From NCBI GenBank assembly GCA_003054695.1, contig QAZA01000017.1, positions 217,882 to 281,881 on the forward strand: a DNA stretch of 64,000 nt, in the 5' to 3' direction. Positions within the stretch are counted from its first letter, which is position 1, and every line of letters starts with the position of its first letter. Under the pieces are notes generated by a model. It did not search any database and was not told the origin of the DNA. It worked only from the letters and a program-made list of their open reading frames with translations. A program made the position numbers and the translations under genes. This document shows, in pieces, positions 43,433 to 52,081 of the stretch. Origin of the DNA: Verrucomicrobia bacterium LW23. Its GTDB lineage: Bacteria > Verrucomicrobiota > Verrucomicrobiia > Methylacidiphilales > UBA1321.

Positions 43433-44134
43433 ATGAAAATCAACTTCCCCGAAAACACCACCGCCAAGTCCATCCTCGAGAAGCACCCCGCCCCGCGCGG
43501 CGCCACCCACTTCCGCTACACGGAAGGCAAATGCAAGCCGGTTATCGATTCGATCAAAAAGATCGATGTCCTGGCCGGGTGCCAGGGCAACCTGGAATAC
43601 GGCAAAGTCACCTTCGAGGGACGTGGACGCCACGCCAAGATTGTGGATTTCACCCCGATCGCCCCCGCCGCCGAGGTCGCGGAAGCTGCGGAATTGCCGG
43701 CAGAACCCGCGCCCGCGCCAGTCACGCCGCCCGCGGATCCGCAGCTCACCGATACCGAGATCCCTCAACCCGCCCATTCTGACGAGGTTGACGCTGCCCC
43801 TGATGCCGCTCTCGCCTCGCCCCCCGCAGACCAAGCCTCGACCGCTCCCGCCACCCCGAAACCCGCCACCTCGCCCAAAGGCCGCAAGAACCAGATCTTC
43901 GGATTCTCGGCCTGCGCGGTCGCGAAAGCTCTGGGCGCAGCCGGGGTCAAATACCCCGAAGCAGACAGCATCTTCCGCGCCCACGAGATCGTAATGCCCA
44001 AAGCCAGCCTCTCGGTGCAACTCGGCTTCGGTCGCCGCCCCGCCACCTGGGAGCGCCACGGCAAGCCCGCGGACCTGACCCCGCAGCAGATCGCCGAGCT
44101 CCGCGCCATGGCGCCCGCCACGGTCACAGCCTAA
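43433..44134 (+). CDS. Phage protein with Pro/Ala-rich linker, unknown function
   Basis: 233 residues. An N-terminal globular part (HPAPRGATHFRYTEGKCKPV, LEYGKVTFEGRGRHAKIVDF), then about 80 residues of Pro/Ala/Glu linker, then a C-terminal basic domain (KNQIFGFSACAVAKALGAAG, LTPQQIAELRAMAPATV) that looks helical and could bind DNA. The start is preceded by a C/A-rich leader with no Shine-Dalgarno sequence. Not recognised. Confidence 0.6.
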   Translation: MKINFPENTTAKSILEKHPAPRGATHFRYTEGKCKPVIDSIKKIDVLAGCQGNLEYGKVTFEGRGRHAKIVDFTPIAPAAEVAEAAELPAEPAPAPVTPPADPQLTDTEIPQPAHSDEVDAAPDAALASPPADQASTAPATPKPATSPKGRKNQIFGFSACAVAKALGAAGVKYPEADSIFRAHEIVMPKASLSVQLGFGRRPATWERHGKPADLTPQQIAELRAMAPATVTA

Positions 44135-44199
44135 CGCGATTGCCGACGGAAACCCACGGGGAGCAGGTGCACGCCACTTGCTCCCCGTTTTCGTGTCCG

Positions 44200-44206
44200 T
44201 TGACAT
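44200..44206 (+). promoter_or_regulatory. TTGACAT start-linked element before the ParB-methyltransferase gene
   Basis: Ends 12 nt before the ATG at 44219. Confidence 0.6.
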
Positions 44207-44218
44207 GGCGCGGGGTAC

Positions 44219-45712
44219 ATGTCTACCGATATCATTCCCGCCTCTGTAACGCGCCCCGCCAATCCCAAACCCAAAGCTCTCGCCAACGGCATTGATGTCT
44301 GGTGCGCCTTCGACGAACTCGTTCCGACGGGCGACCTGAAACCCAACCCGCGCAATCCCAACAAGCATCCGGAGGGCCAAATTGCGCTTTTGGTGAAGGC
44401 CATTCGCTATTTTGGCTGGCGGCACACCATTCTGGTTTCCAAGCGCAGCGGACTCATTGTTGCGGGACACGGGCGCCTGCTTGCCGCGCAGAGCCTGGGC
44501 GTTTCCCTGGTCCCGGTCGATTTCCAGAATTTTGCCTCGGACGCGGACGAGATGGCGGTGCTGGTCGGCGACAACCGCCTGGCGGAGCTGGCCGAATCCG
44601 ACGATGACGAGATAGCGGCTATCCTGAAGGAACTCGATGGGCAGATTGATTTGGACCTCACTGGTTTCGATGCGTCCGAGGTCGAAAAGCTGCTTCCGCC
44701 CGAGGATAACGTCACGGAATTGCCAGTTCCCGCGCTTCCGGATGAGGCGTTTACCCGGCCTGGCGATATCTACGTCCTCGGCAATCACCGGCTGATGTGC
44801 GGGGATTCGTCGAAGTCGGATCAGCTCGACCAGCTCCTGGCGGGCGCCAGGATCCAGATGGTCAACACGGATCCGCCTTACAACGTCAAGGTTGAGCCGC
44901 GCAGCAATAACGCCATCGCCGCCGGCATGTGCACGGATAGCCCGTTGATGAGCCCCAATGCGAAGAAGGCAATGCACCACCAGCAGCTCGACGTTGAGCG
45001 CCACCCGGAAAAGGCGAAGGCTACTCACAAAAAGCTGCGTGCCAAGGACCGCCCCCTGGCCAACGACTTTGTCTCCGTGGAGGAATTCGACCGCCTGCTG
45101 CGCGCCTGGTTCGGCAACATCGCTCGGGTGCTCGAGCCCGGCCGTTGCTTCTACATCTGGGGCGGCTACGCCAACTTGGCCAACTATCCATCGGCGCTGG
45201 CGGAAAAGGAGCTCTATTTCTCCCAGGCCATCATCTGGGACAAGGAGCATCCCGTACTCACGCGAAAGGATTTCATGGGTGCGTTCGAGATCGCGTTCTA
45301 CGGCTGGCGCGAGGGTGCGGCACATCAATACTTCGGTCCCAACAACGCTACGGACCTCTGGCACGTCAAGAAGGTGAACCCGCAGTCCATGGTGCATTTG
45401 ACCGAAAAGCCGGTGGAACTGGCGGTGCGCGCCATGGGCTATTCCTCCCGGCCCGGGGAAAACGTCATGGACCTCTTCGGCGGCAGCGGGTCCAGCCTGA
45501 TCGGCGCCGAACAGTGCGGGCGCAAGGCCTTTCTCATGGAGCTCGACCCGCTGTATTGCGACGTGATCGTCACCCGGTGGATCCAGCTCGGTGAAGGCCG
45601 CACCGCCAAGGTCATCCGCAACGGCAGCACGACGGACGTGACGGAGTGCTTCCTGCGACGGGCGGCAGAGAACGAGGAGGGCGGCGAAGTTGACTCGACG
45701 ACGGAGGAATGA
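44219..45712 (+). CDS. ParB-like / DNA methyltransferase fusion
   Basis: 497 residues. The N-terminal ParB/sulfiredoxin-like domain is DLKPNPRNPNKHPEGQIALL, GLIVAGHGRLLAAQSLGVSL, DNRLAELAESDDDEI. The C-terminal amino-methyltransferase has motif IV IQMVNTDPPYNVKVE and motif I ENVMDLFGGSGSSLIGAEQC, with LTEKPVELAVRAMGYSSR between. DPPY means adenine-N6 or cytosine-N4 methylation. A long insert after DPPY contains the probable target-recognition segment. No endonuclease partner is next to it, so it is an orphan phage enzyme, likely for self-protection or packaging control. Confidence 0.9.
   Translation: MSTDIIPASVTRPANPKPKALANGIDVWCAFDELVPTGDLKPNPRNPNKHPEGQIALLVKAIRYFGWRHTILVSKRSGLIVAGHGRLLAAQSLGVSLVPVDFQNFASDADEMAVLVGDNRLAELAESDDDEIAAILKELDGQIDLDLTGFDASEVEKLLPPEDNVTELPVPALPDEAFTRPGDIYVLGNHRLMCGDSSKSDQLDQLLAGARIQMVNTDPPYNVKVEPRSNNAIAAGMCTDSPLMSPNAKKAMHHQQLDVERHPEKAKATHKKLRAKDRPLANDFVSVEEFDRLLRAWFGNIARVLEPGRCFYIWGGYANLANYPSALAEKELYFSQAIIWDKEHPVLTRKDFMGAFEIAFYGWREGAAHQYFGPNNATDLWHVKKVNPQSMVHLTEKPVELAVRAMGYSSRPGENVMDLFGGSGSSLIGAEQCGRKAFLMELDPLYCDVIVTRWIQLGEGRTAKVIRNGSTTDVTECFLRRAAENEEGGEVDSTTEE
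45690..45696 (+). promoter_or_regulatory. TTGACTC start-linked element before the endolysin gene
   Basis: Variant of TTGACAC ending 12 nt before the ATG at 45709. GGAGG (45703-45707) also lies between, so this start has both signals. Confidence 0.45.
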
Positions 45713-46161
45713 GTGAACATACATTCGATTCCCGTTCCGAATCCAACCTGAAGACCCTTCTTCCCGTCGCCCAGGTGAAAGCCCGGGAATGGCTGCGCCG
45801 GTGCCTGGACGCCGGGATCAACCTGAAAATCATCTGCGGCACCCGCACCTGGGAGGAGCAGGAAGCGCTGTACGAGCAAGGGCGGAGCAAGCCCGGCAAG
45901 GTCGTGACCAACGCCCGAGCCGGGTACTCCTACCACAACTTCGGAATTGCGTGGGATTTCGTCGTTTTCTCATCCGATTTCACAGTCGCTCTGTGGAATT
46001 CCCCGGATATGGCCCGGGCGGGGCGGATTGCCGAGGCGATGGGATTGGAGTGGGGCGGCAGCTGGAAGGGATTTGTCGATACGCCCCACGTTCAGATGAA
46101 CACAGGGCTGACGCTGGCGCAGATGCGGGAGCGGCACCGCAAGGGGATTCCCATTCTCTGA
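45709..46161 (+). CDS. Endolysin, M15 L-alanyl-D-glutamate peptidase type
   Basis: 150 residues, full length for the phage family. The zinc site of M15C peptidases is shown by GYSYHNFGIAWDF (SxHxxGxAxD-type, giving His and Asp) and the later GFVDTPHVQM (His). KIICGTRTWEEQEALYEQG is the conserved region before them. There is no signal peptide, so it relies on a holin. It overlaps the methyltransferase stop by 4 bp. Confidence 0.9.
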   Translation: MSEHTFDSRSESNLKTLLPVAQVKAREWLRRCLDAGINLKIICGTRTWEEQEALYEQGRSKPGKVVTNARAGYSYHNFGIAWDFVVFSSDFTVALWNSPDMARAGRIAEAMGLEWGGSWKGFVDTPHVQMNTGLTLAQMRERHRKGIPIL

Positions 46162-46218
46162 TCTGCGCTTCGACCGCGTGGCGCCACTTCCCTTCTCCGG
46201 AGACCGGCGCCACGCTGG

Positions 46219-46225
46219 TTGACAT
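46219..46225 (+). promoter_or_regulatory. TTGACAT start-linked element before the gpW-like gene
   Basis: Ends 12 nt before the ATG at 46238, which picks this start over the larger overlapping frame that runs into the portal. Confidence 0.6.
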
Positions 46226-46237
46226 GCTGGGCCAGTT

Positions 46238-46498
46238 ATGGCTCAAGGTCTATTTGTTGTTGGGTTTACGGTCGCGGAAGTCCTGCAAATCCAGGCGAAA
46301 GCGAAGGAACTGCTGGTGGAAGGCAAAACGGTCATGTCCTGGACCGACTCCGGCTCCTCCGCCACGAAGCAGTTCCCCATGACGGTGAAAGAGACGCTGG
46401 AGGAATGCGCGTACGCTCTCCAGCGCCTGCAACCTCTGGTCTACGGGTCGGGCAAACAAGTGGCGCAATCCTGCGTGAAAGGATACCTGCCGAAATGA
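46238..46498 (+). CDS. Head-tail connector (gpW-like)
   Basis: 86 residues. The pattern GFTVAEVLQIQAKAKELLVE, then GKTVMSWTDSGSSATKQFPM and KETLEECAYALQRLQP, matches gpW-like head-joining proteins, slightly longer than lambda gpW. It sits just before the portal as in lambda (W-B-C order) and shares 4 bp with it. The TTGACAT element 12 nt upstream supports this short frame as the real gene. Confidence 0.72.
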   Translation: MAQGLFVVGFTVAEVLQIQAKAKELLVEGKTVMSWTDSGSSATKQFPMTVKETLEECAYALQRLQPLVYGSGKQVAQSCVKGYLPK

Positions 46499-48006
46499 AA
46501 GCGACATTTCGACAGAGGGCTAAGTCGTTTGCCGCGAAGTGGTTGCCGCCCGCGCTGGTGCCTAAGGCATGGGGCTCTCCCTACGAGTCCGCGAATCGCT
46601 CGCCCCGTCGCGGAGCGGTTCCCGGAGCCGGACCGGGTGACACGAAACGTGATTTGTCGCCTGGAATCCGGTCGGAACTCGTAAGGCGCTCCCGTTACCT
46701 TCTCAAAAACTCCGGGTTCGTTCGGGAGTTGGTCGGCAGTATGGCGATCTACTCCGTGGGCGACGGACTGCGCCCGCAGGCGCAATCACCGGATCCAGCG
46801 TGGAATCGGAAGGCGGAAGAGCTTTTCCGTCGATGGTCTGCCCGGTGCGAAGTGACCCGCCGCTTCAGCTTTGAGGAGTGCCAGTCGATTGCGTGCCGTG
46901 GCGTGGATGCGGACGGTGAGTACTTCATCCACAAGACCCGCACGAGGGACGGATTGCCCGCGCTTCAACTCATTGAATCTCACCGCGTTGGGCAGGGCGA
47001 TTTTGCGAAGGACGGCGACACTTGCGTGGACGGAATCACACTCGACGCTTGGGGCGGCCCGGTTTCCTACCGCGTCCTGGAGGATAGCGGCATTCGGGAG
47101 CTGCCCGCGGAAAGCGTGCTGCACGTCTTCGAGCCAGAATCCGCCACGGCGGTCCGCACCGCGCCGACGGTCCAGCATTCGATCAACCATATACTGGACG
47201 AGATGGAGTTGCTTGCCCTGGAGAAGCACGCCGTCAAGGATAACGCCGACATCGCCCGCATCCTCAAAACCGCGCGTGGCGCCCTCGAGGAATCCGGCGA
47301 CTTTTCCGTGGGCACGCCTGGCGGCAGCGGGGAATGCAGCGATCCGTCCGCCCTCCAGAAGATTATCGGTGGCAAGCTGGTAGCGCTGAAACCGGATGAA
47401 TCGCTCGATAGCTTCGTCTCCAGCCGCCCCAGCCCCACCTTCACCGGTTTCCTGACCCACCTCCGTCGCGACAGCGCGCTGGGCGTAATTCCATATGAAT
47501 TCGCGGCCGACTCCAGCAGCATCACCGGCGCTGGGGTGCGCCTGGTGGTCGCCAAAGCGGATCGGCGATTCTCGTTCCGCCAACTCATCCTCATCCAGCG
47601 CCTGATGAAGCCCGTCTGGGCCTATGTCATCGGGGATGCCATTGCCCGTGGTGAGCTGGAGAACGTCGTCGACTGGCACCGCATTTCCTGCGTTTGCCCG
47701 AAGCGCATCACCGTCGACGCGGGACGCGAAGCTCAGCAAAACCGGGCCGATGTGGAAATGGGACTGAAAACCATCTCCGATCATTACGAGGAGCTGGGCG
47801 CCGACTTTGGCGAGGAGCTCGAACGCCGCGCGCGGGACGCCAGGATGATCCTGGAGACGGCAGCCAAGTACGGCATCCCCCTGGAGATGCTGTGGAAGCC
47901 AGCAGGCGGGCAGCCCAGTCCAATGGAGTCGTTTACGCCTCCCAAATCGACTGGAAGTAAATCCGATGCGCAGACGCCGCCCGTTGACACCACCACCGAA
48001 GAGTGA
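46495..48006 (+). CDS. Portal protein (lambda gpB-like)
   Basis: 503 residues from ATG 46495 (ATGA overlap with the gpW-like gene). Matches the phage lambda portal family: SRYLLKNSGFVRELVGSMAI, WCPAHAD-less core FIHKTRTRDGLPALQLIESH, GISAPEA-type ESHRVGQGDFAKDGDTCVDG, FEPESATAVRTAPTVQHSIN and FLTHLRRDSALGVIPYEFAA. It would form the dodecameric portal through which DNA is packaged. The stop codon overlaps the GTG start of the protease by 4 bp. Confidence 0.88.
   Translation: MKATFRQRAKSFAAKWLPPALVPKAWGSPYESANRSPRRGAVPGAGPGDTKRDLSPGIRSELVRRSRYLLKNSGFVRELVGSMAIYSVGDGLRPQAQSPDPAWNRKAEELFRRWSARCEVTRRFSFEECQSIACRGVDADGEYFIHKTRTRDGLPALQLIESHRVGQGDFAKDGDTCVDGITLDAWGGPVSYRVLEDSGIRELPAESVLHVFEPESATAVRTAPTVQHSINHILDEMELLALEKHAVKDNADIARILKTARGALEESGDFSVGTPGGSGECSDPSALQKIIGGKLVALKPDESLDSFVSSRPSPTFTGFLTHLRRDSALGVIPYEFAADSSSITGAGVRLVVAKADRRFSFRQLILIQRLMKPVWAYVIGDAIARGELENVVDWHRISCVCPKRITVDAGREAQQNRADVEMGLKTISDHYEELGADFGEELERRARDARMILETAAKYGIPLEMLWKPAGGQPSPMESFTPPKSTGSKSDAQTPPVDTTTEE
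47984..47990 (+). promoter_or_regulatory. TTGACAC start-linked element before the protease gene
   Basis: Ends 12 nt before GTG 48003. It supports an unusual GTG start that overlaps the portal stop codon. Confidence 0.6.
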
Positions 48007-49376
48007 CCTTTACCGAAACCCTATTTTGCAGGCAACCATGGCTGATTACTCCGGAAGCGTTGCAATCCATGGCGGCAGCGTCCATGGCGTTTATGGATGG
48101 ACCCGCCCTCGAGGCGCCGGAACCGGCGCCGCTGCTCACCGTGGAGGATGGCGTTGGCACCATCCACATCTCCGGCCCGCTCATGCGACGGCCCGATATC
48201 TTCTCCGTTATCTTCTTCGGCGCGTCGGATATCGAAGAGATTGCCGCTGCCGTTCGCGACGCCGCTCGAAGGCCAGACGTAGAAGCCATCTTCCTGGACA
48301 TTGACTCGCCCGGCGGGACCGTGAGCGGGACGCCGGAGTTGGCCCAGGCCGTGGCGGATGCCTCCCGCGAAAAATATGTCTACGCCTTTACCTCCGGCCT
48401 GATGTGCTCGGCGGCATACTGGGTTGCCTCCCAGGCCGATGCCATTTACGCCACGCCCAGCGCGCGGGTCGGCTCGATCGGCGTCATTCTGCCTCTTATT
48501 GATTCAAGTGAGGCGTACCGCCAGGAAGGTCTGCGGGTGGAAGTATTTGCGGCCGGCAAGTTCAAAGGCGCGGGGGTGCCGGGCACTTCCCTGACAGACG
48601 CCCAGCGCGAGTTACTCCAGGCCGACATTGACGAGATCGCCGGAGACTTCAAACGGGCGGTACTTTCCCGTGGTCGGAAGATTGGCGAAGACGCGATGGA
48701 GGGGCAGACGTTTTCCGCGCGCAACGCCCAGCGACTCAACCTCGCGGGCGCCATCAAGGATCGGGAAACGGCGCTGGAGCGACTGCGCGCGTTGCATGTG
48801 CGAGGCAACCCGGGCACGCGCGCGGTTGACACGCGCCACAAGGTCATGACCATCGAATCTACGTCCGATCTCGCCGCATCTGCATCTGACAGCGAACTTT
48901 CCGTTGCCACCGCCCGTATCCTCCGGCTGGAGGCGGACGCCAAGGCGAGTGACGCGCTCCTTGCCGAATCCGCCCGCCAGATTGAGACGCTCCACGGGCA
49001 GGTCGATCTCCAGGCCACCGAGATCCAGTCCCTTACCGCGGAGCGGGATAAGCTGCGCGGCGAAACCGAAGCCGCCCGCAAATCCGCCGCCGAGCTGAGT
49101 GCGAAGAACGCGGAACTCGCTGGCAAAGAGCAGGATATTGCAAAGCGCGCTTCCCTTGAGGCGGCACGGATTGTCGCGGAAACCGGCACCATGATGCCCG
49201 TTAACGTCACGTCTCGCGGCGACCAGCAACCCGGAGCCGCTACCGGCCACAGCGGGACCGGCGATGCACTCGTGGCTCAGTTCGCGGCGATCTCGGACCC
49301 CAAGGAACAGACGGTCTTCTGGCGCGGCCTCTCCGACCAGCAGAAGGCGTTCATCCTCAACCACAGTGCCAAGTAG
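48003..49376 (+). CDS. S49 family head maturation protease with scaffold tail
   Basis: 457 residues from GTG 48003. Residues 1-240 form an SppA/S49 protease: AIFLDIDSPGGTVSGTPEL, the nucleophile S136 in TSGLMCSAAYWVASQADAIY, ARVGSIGVILPLID and the Lys region VFAAGKFKGAG (K186/K188). Residues 285-440 are coiled coil (ARILRLEADAKASDALLAES, VDLQATEIQSLTAERDKLRG), typical of a scaffold domain. It matches lambda gpC, whose C-terminal third (Nu3) is made separately from an internal start. An equivalent start is marked here at 48846. Confidence 0.88.
   Translation: MTFTETLFCRQPWLITPEALQSMAAASMAFMDGPALEAPEPAPLLTVEDGVGTIHISGPLMRRPDIFSVIFFGASDIEEIAAAVRDAARRPDVEAIFLDIDSPGGTVSGTPELAQAVADASREKYVYAFTSGLMCSAAYWVASQADAIYATPSARVGSIGVILPLIDSSEAYRQEGLRVEVFAAGKFKGAGVPGTSLTDAQRELLQADIDEIAGDFKRAVLSRGRKIGEDAMEGQTFSARNAQRLNLAGAIKDRETALERLRALHVRGNPGTRAVDTRHKVMTIESTSDLAASASDSELSVATARILRLEADAKASDALLAESARQIETLHGQVDLQATEIQSLTAERDKLRGETEAARKSAAELSAKNAELAGKEQDIAKRASLEAARIVAETGTMMPVNVTSRGDQQPGAATGHSGTGDALVAQFAAISDPKEQTVFWRGLSDQQKAFILNHSAK
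48826..48832 (+). promoter_or_regulatory. Internal TTGACAC start-linked element in the protease gene
   Basis: Ends 13 nt before an in-frame ATG (48846), inside the coding region. Confidence 0.55.
48846..49376 (+). CDS. Candidate internal-start scaffold protein (Nu3-like)
   Basis: 176 residues in the same frame as the protease, starting at residue 282 (MTIESTSDLAASASDSELSV). The product would be almost pure coiled coil plus a polar tail, as expected for a procapsid scaffold. The TTGACAC element 13 nt upstream is the same signal used before many other genes here. Lambda makes Nu3 from gpC in the same way. That this product exists is inferred, not seen. Confidence 0.55.
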   Translation: MTIESTSDLAASASDSELSVATARILRLEADAKASDALLAESARQIETLHGQVDLQATEIQSLTAERDKLRGETEAARKSAAELSAKNAELAGKEQDIAKRASLEAARIVAETGTMMPVNVTSRGDQQPGAATGHSGTGDALVAQFAAISDPKEQTVFWRGLSDQQKAFILNHSAK

Positions 49377-49446
49377 TCCGGCCAGGCCCCCTCGACCTTC
49401 ACATCCACAACCCGTTTACCAACCCACTTTATCCTCGTAACTTACT

Positions 49447-50340
49447 ATGGCCAATACACTTACTAACGTCAAAGACATCAAAGTTGCGCAGAACGCGCTG
49501 CAGCCGTTCATGGCGGCCATGATGCCTGTCGGCGCGTTCTCCACCAATTTTTCCCCGGAGCCCGCCGACAAGCTCGACACGGTGCGAGTTCCGATCGTTG
49601 GCACGCCCAGCGCTTCCAGCGATTTCGCCGGCAGTTACACGGCGGCCGCCGATTCCGCCATCACGGTCGCGCCGGGCGTGCTCAACCGCCACAAGTTCAA
49701 AACGGTCCACGTGACGGCCCGCGAAGCGGCGGAAACTTCCGTACCCGTTCTGGAAAATCTGGTGGCCTCCGCCGTCAAGCAGCTCGCAGAGGACGTGGTG
49801 GTGGACATCTTTTCGGAGATTACGGTCGCTAATTACGGTGCGCCAGCCATCACTGCCCTGGCTGCGTCTGCCTTCGACTACAAAAAGGTGCTCGAGGTAC
49901 GCAGTGCATGCTCGACTGCAAAGATGCCGATTTCCGACCGCGCGCTCATCCTGGACGACGCGTATTACACCAATCTCCTGGCCGATGATGTTGTCGCCAA
50001 GAGCTTTGTGGTTCCCGTCTCCCAGCCCGGCGTGGTGGAAGCCCAACTGCGTCGCATCGGCGGGTTCAACGTGTTTCCCAGCACGGTGATTCCAGAAAAC
50101 GGCGAAAAGCTGGTCGGTTTAGCCGCCCATCCTTCAGGTCTGGCGGTGGCGATGCGTTATCTGGAGCCCGTCGCCAAATACGACGAGGCGGGCGCCGTGA
50201 CCGACCCGGAGACGGGCCTGACCTTCGGTTATCTGCGCTACACAGAGACCGGAAGCAACCGCATCTTCATCACTGTGGAGTGTCTGTACGGCTTCAAGGT
50301 CGCGATCGCCGCCGGCATCAAGCGCATCGTCAAGCCGTAA
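49447..50340 (+). CDS. Major capsid protein
   Basis: 297 residues. Position after the protease/scaffold and before the head-tail genes, the size, and segments typical of HK97-fold capsid proteins (FMAAMMPVGAFSTNFSPEPA, VKQLAEDVVVDIFSEITVAN, ISDRALILDDAYYTNLLADD, GGFNVFPSTVIPENGEKLVG, LEPVAKYDEAGAVTDPETGL) identify it. The leader is C/A-rich (CACAACCCGTTTACCAACCC) with no Shine-Dalgarno sequence or TTGACAC element. Confidence 0.82.
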   Translation: MANTLTNVKDIKVAQNALQPFMAAMMPVGAFSTNFSPEPADKLDTVRVPIVGTPSASSDFAGSYTAAADSAITVAPGVLNRHKFKTVHVTAREAAETSVPVLENLVASAVKQLAEDVVVDIFSEITVANYGAPAITALAASAFDYKKVLEVRSACSTAKMPISDRALILDDAYYTNLLADDVVAKSFVVPVSQPGVVEAQLRRIGGFNVFPSTVIPENGEKLVGLAAHPSGLAVAMRYLEPVAKYDEAGAVTDPETGLTFGYLRYTETGSNRIFITVECLYGFKVAIAAGIKRIVKP

Positions 50341-50370
50341 CCCTCGCGCCAACAACCGGAGCGCACCACC

Positions 50371-50682
50371 ATGGGCCTTCGCGAAGAGAAAGCCGCCGAC
50401 CTCGCCAGTATCCTCGCCGACGCTGGCGAGGCGGTTGTTTATAAGGGGCAAGTTCTCCAGGCCCTGGTATCCGTCCCCACCACGGCCTTGGAACTCGACG
50501 TTGGCGGCATCGCCGAGGCAGCCGATTTCACCGTGAAGCTTATGCGCACCGCATTGGCATTTGATCCGCCCGTGATCGGGGACCGTATTGCGTTCCGGGA
50601 CAGCGACTTCCGCATCATCCGCATCGGCGATCATCCCGGGTACCCACTTCTCGTGCTGTCCGTCACCATGCCCCACGAATAG
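50371..50682 (+). CDS. Head-tail joining protein (gpFII-like)
   Basis: 103 residues of beta-rich sequence ending DSDFRIIRIGDHPGYPLLVL, similar in size, order and fold pattern to phage head-completion proteins such as gpFII. A weak CCGGAG lies upstream of the ATG. Assignment rests mainly on position. Confidence 0.55.
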   Translation: MGLREEKAADLASILADAGEAVVYKGQVLQALVSVPTTALELDVGGIAEAADFTVKLMRTALAFDPPVIGDRIAFRDSDFRIIRIGDHPGYPLLVLSVTMPHE

Positions 50683-50689
50683 CCCCCCC

Positions 50690-51478
50690 ATGTCCCGTCG
50701 CACCTCTGCCGCCCTGGCACCAATTGTCGAGTTGCAGGTCAACACCCGCAGCTTTGAGGCGGCGCTGCTGGTCCTGTACGGCGCCACCAGGCGGGATATG
50801 ACCGAGTTGCTCAGGGAACAGGCGCGTGGTTTCATCCGCCAGGTTGTCCTGATCACGCCTCCCGGTGGTGGTTCGGTGACCGGTGCGGCCGCCCGTGCTC
50901 GCGGCAACCTGCGCGTTGAGCAGGATATCCGCCGCGTTTTCCGGGAGTTACGCCATGAAAAATGGACTTCGCCGGATATAAAAGATGCCATCCGCAAGAA
51001 GGATTTGGCTGCGCTGCGGGAAACCATCCTGCGCATTCCCGAGCTGGCTGGGATGGAAGTCCGGCTTACTCCCGAGGCTTCGTTTCACCAGGCCGCCCGG
51101 GGTTCGCGAGGCACGGTTTCGCCTCGCAGGCGCCCCAATGTTCTGGTTCTCGACGGCCTCAGCACCTACATCCGCGAGCAGCAAAAGCGGGTGGGCATGC
51201 TGGCGTCCGGTTGGAACGCAGCGGCGGAAGCCCTCGGCGTCAAATTGCCCGCATGGATTGCGCGCCACGGCAACACCCGTGGCTCCGTGCTTCTCCAGCT
51301 CAACGAGCCCAACTTTTCGATTCGCCTGGCCAACGATGTCCCCTTCGCCGGCAACACCAGGGATTTGACCCGGCGCGTCCAGTGGGCCCTCGATCGCCAG
51401 GCCTCCGGCACCCAAAAGCGGGTGGAATTCATCCTGGCCGCCAACGCCCGCAAAGCCGCTTTCAAACCAGCAGCGTAA
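50690..51478 (+). CDS. Probable minor tail/head completion protein
   Basis: About 263 residues from ATG 50690. The middle is basic and helical (RDMTELLREQARGFIRQVVL, QDIRRVFRELRHEKWTSPDI), and the C-terminal part (RHGNTRGSVLLQLNEPNFSI, RLANDVPFAGNTRDLTRRVQ) resembles minor tail proteins of the HK97 gp10/gpZ group. Function inferred from location between capsid and tail tube genes. Confidence 0.5.
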   Translation: MSRRTSAALAPIVELQVNTRSFEAALLVLYGATRRDMTELLREQARGFIRQVVLITPPGGGSVTGAAARARGNLRVEQDIRRVFRELRHEKWTSPDIKDAIRKKDLAALRETILRIPELAGMEVRLTPEASFHQAARGSRGTVSPRRRPNVLVLDGLSTYIREQQKRVGMLASGWNAAAEALGVKLPAWIARHGNTRGSVLLQLNEPNFSIRLANDVPFAGNTRDLTRRVQWALDRQASGTQKRVEFILAANARKAAFKPAA

Positions 51479-51487
51479 CCAGCGCCA

Positions 51488-51506
51488 GCGTGACGCTGGA
51501 CCCTGT
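51488..51506 (+). repeat. 19-bp direct repeat, copy 1
   Basis: GCGTGACGCTGGACCCTGT, identical to 53633-53651. It lies just before a gene start. Confidence 0.6.
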
Positions 51507-51513
51507 TCTTTTT

Positions 51514-52020
51514 ATGATCCTCACTCCCGCACCCTCTGTCGACGTACTGTATCAGTTCGAGGAATACCTCGAAATCTTCCTGCGATCCGCGTTCAAAGAC
51601 CGTGGTTTCGAACATGTCTACACCATGCGCGATGACAACGGAATCAAGATGCAGATGCCACGCCTTTGTATCGCTACTGCCGCACGGGATTCGGAAGAAG
51701 AGGATATCTTCATTCATCCCCAGTCTGGCCTTCACTACTACCAGACGGCCGCTGTAGATCTTGATCTTATCTTCCTGACCAGTCGCCGGGAGCAACCCGC
51801 GCACCGGGCGATGAAGGGCAAAGTCCGGGAAATCATGCAGCGGGTGACCTACCTCAGCAACGAATCGCCCGAGTTGCCTTATCATCGGCTCGTCCGCTGC
51901 GTCAGCCAGAAGCCAAGCCACGATCTGGATCCGGAACTGGAGCGGGACACGACACTGATGCCGTACCAGGTCATCATGCAGATCAGGTCCGAAGTCTGGC
52001 CGGCTGAAGTACCCCTGTAG
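51514..52020 (+). CDS. Phage tail completion-like protein
   Basis: 168 residues from ATG 51514. Globular alpha/beta sequence (DVLYQFEEYLEIFLRSAFKD, MQMPRLCIATAARDSEEEDI, YQTAAVDLDLIFLTSRREQP), with size and place similar to tail-completion proteins (gpU-like). It follows one copy of the 19-bp repeat. I cannot name it with certainty. Confidence 0.55.
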   Translation: MILTPAPSVDVLYQFEEYLEIFLRSAFKDRGFEHVYTMRDDNGIKMQMPRLCIATAARDSEEEDIFIHPQSGLHYYQTAAVDLDLIFLTSRREQPAHRAMKGKVREIMQRVTYLSNESPELPYHRLVRCVSQKPSHDLDPELERDTTLMPYQVIMQIRSEVWPAEVPL

Positions 52021-52061
52021 ACGCCCCCACACTAATAGGGGGCAATTCGCGGTCGCGCTGG

Positions 52062-52068
52062 TTGACAC
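52062..52068 (+). promoter_or_regulatory. TTGACAC start-linked element before the 52082 gene
   Basis: Ends 13 nt before the ATG at 52082. Confidence 0.6.
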
Positions 52069-52081
52069 CGCGCGCCCTTGC

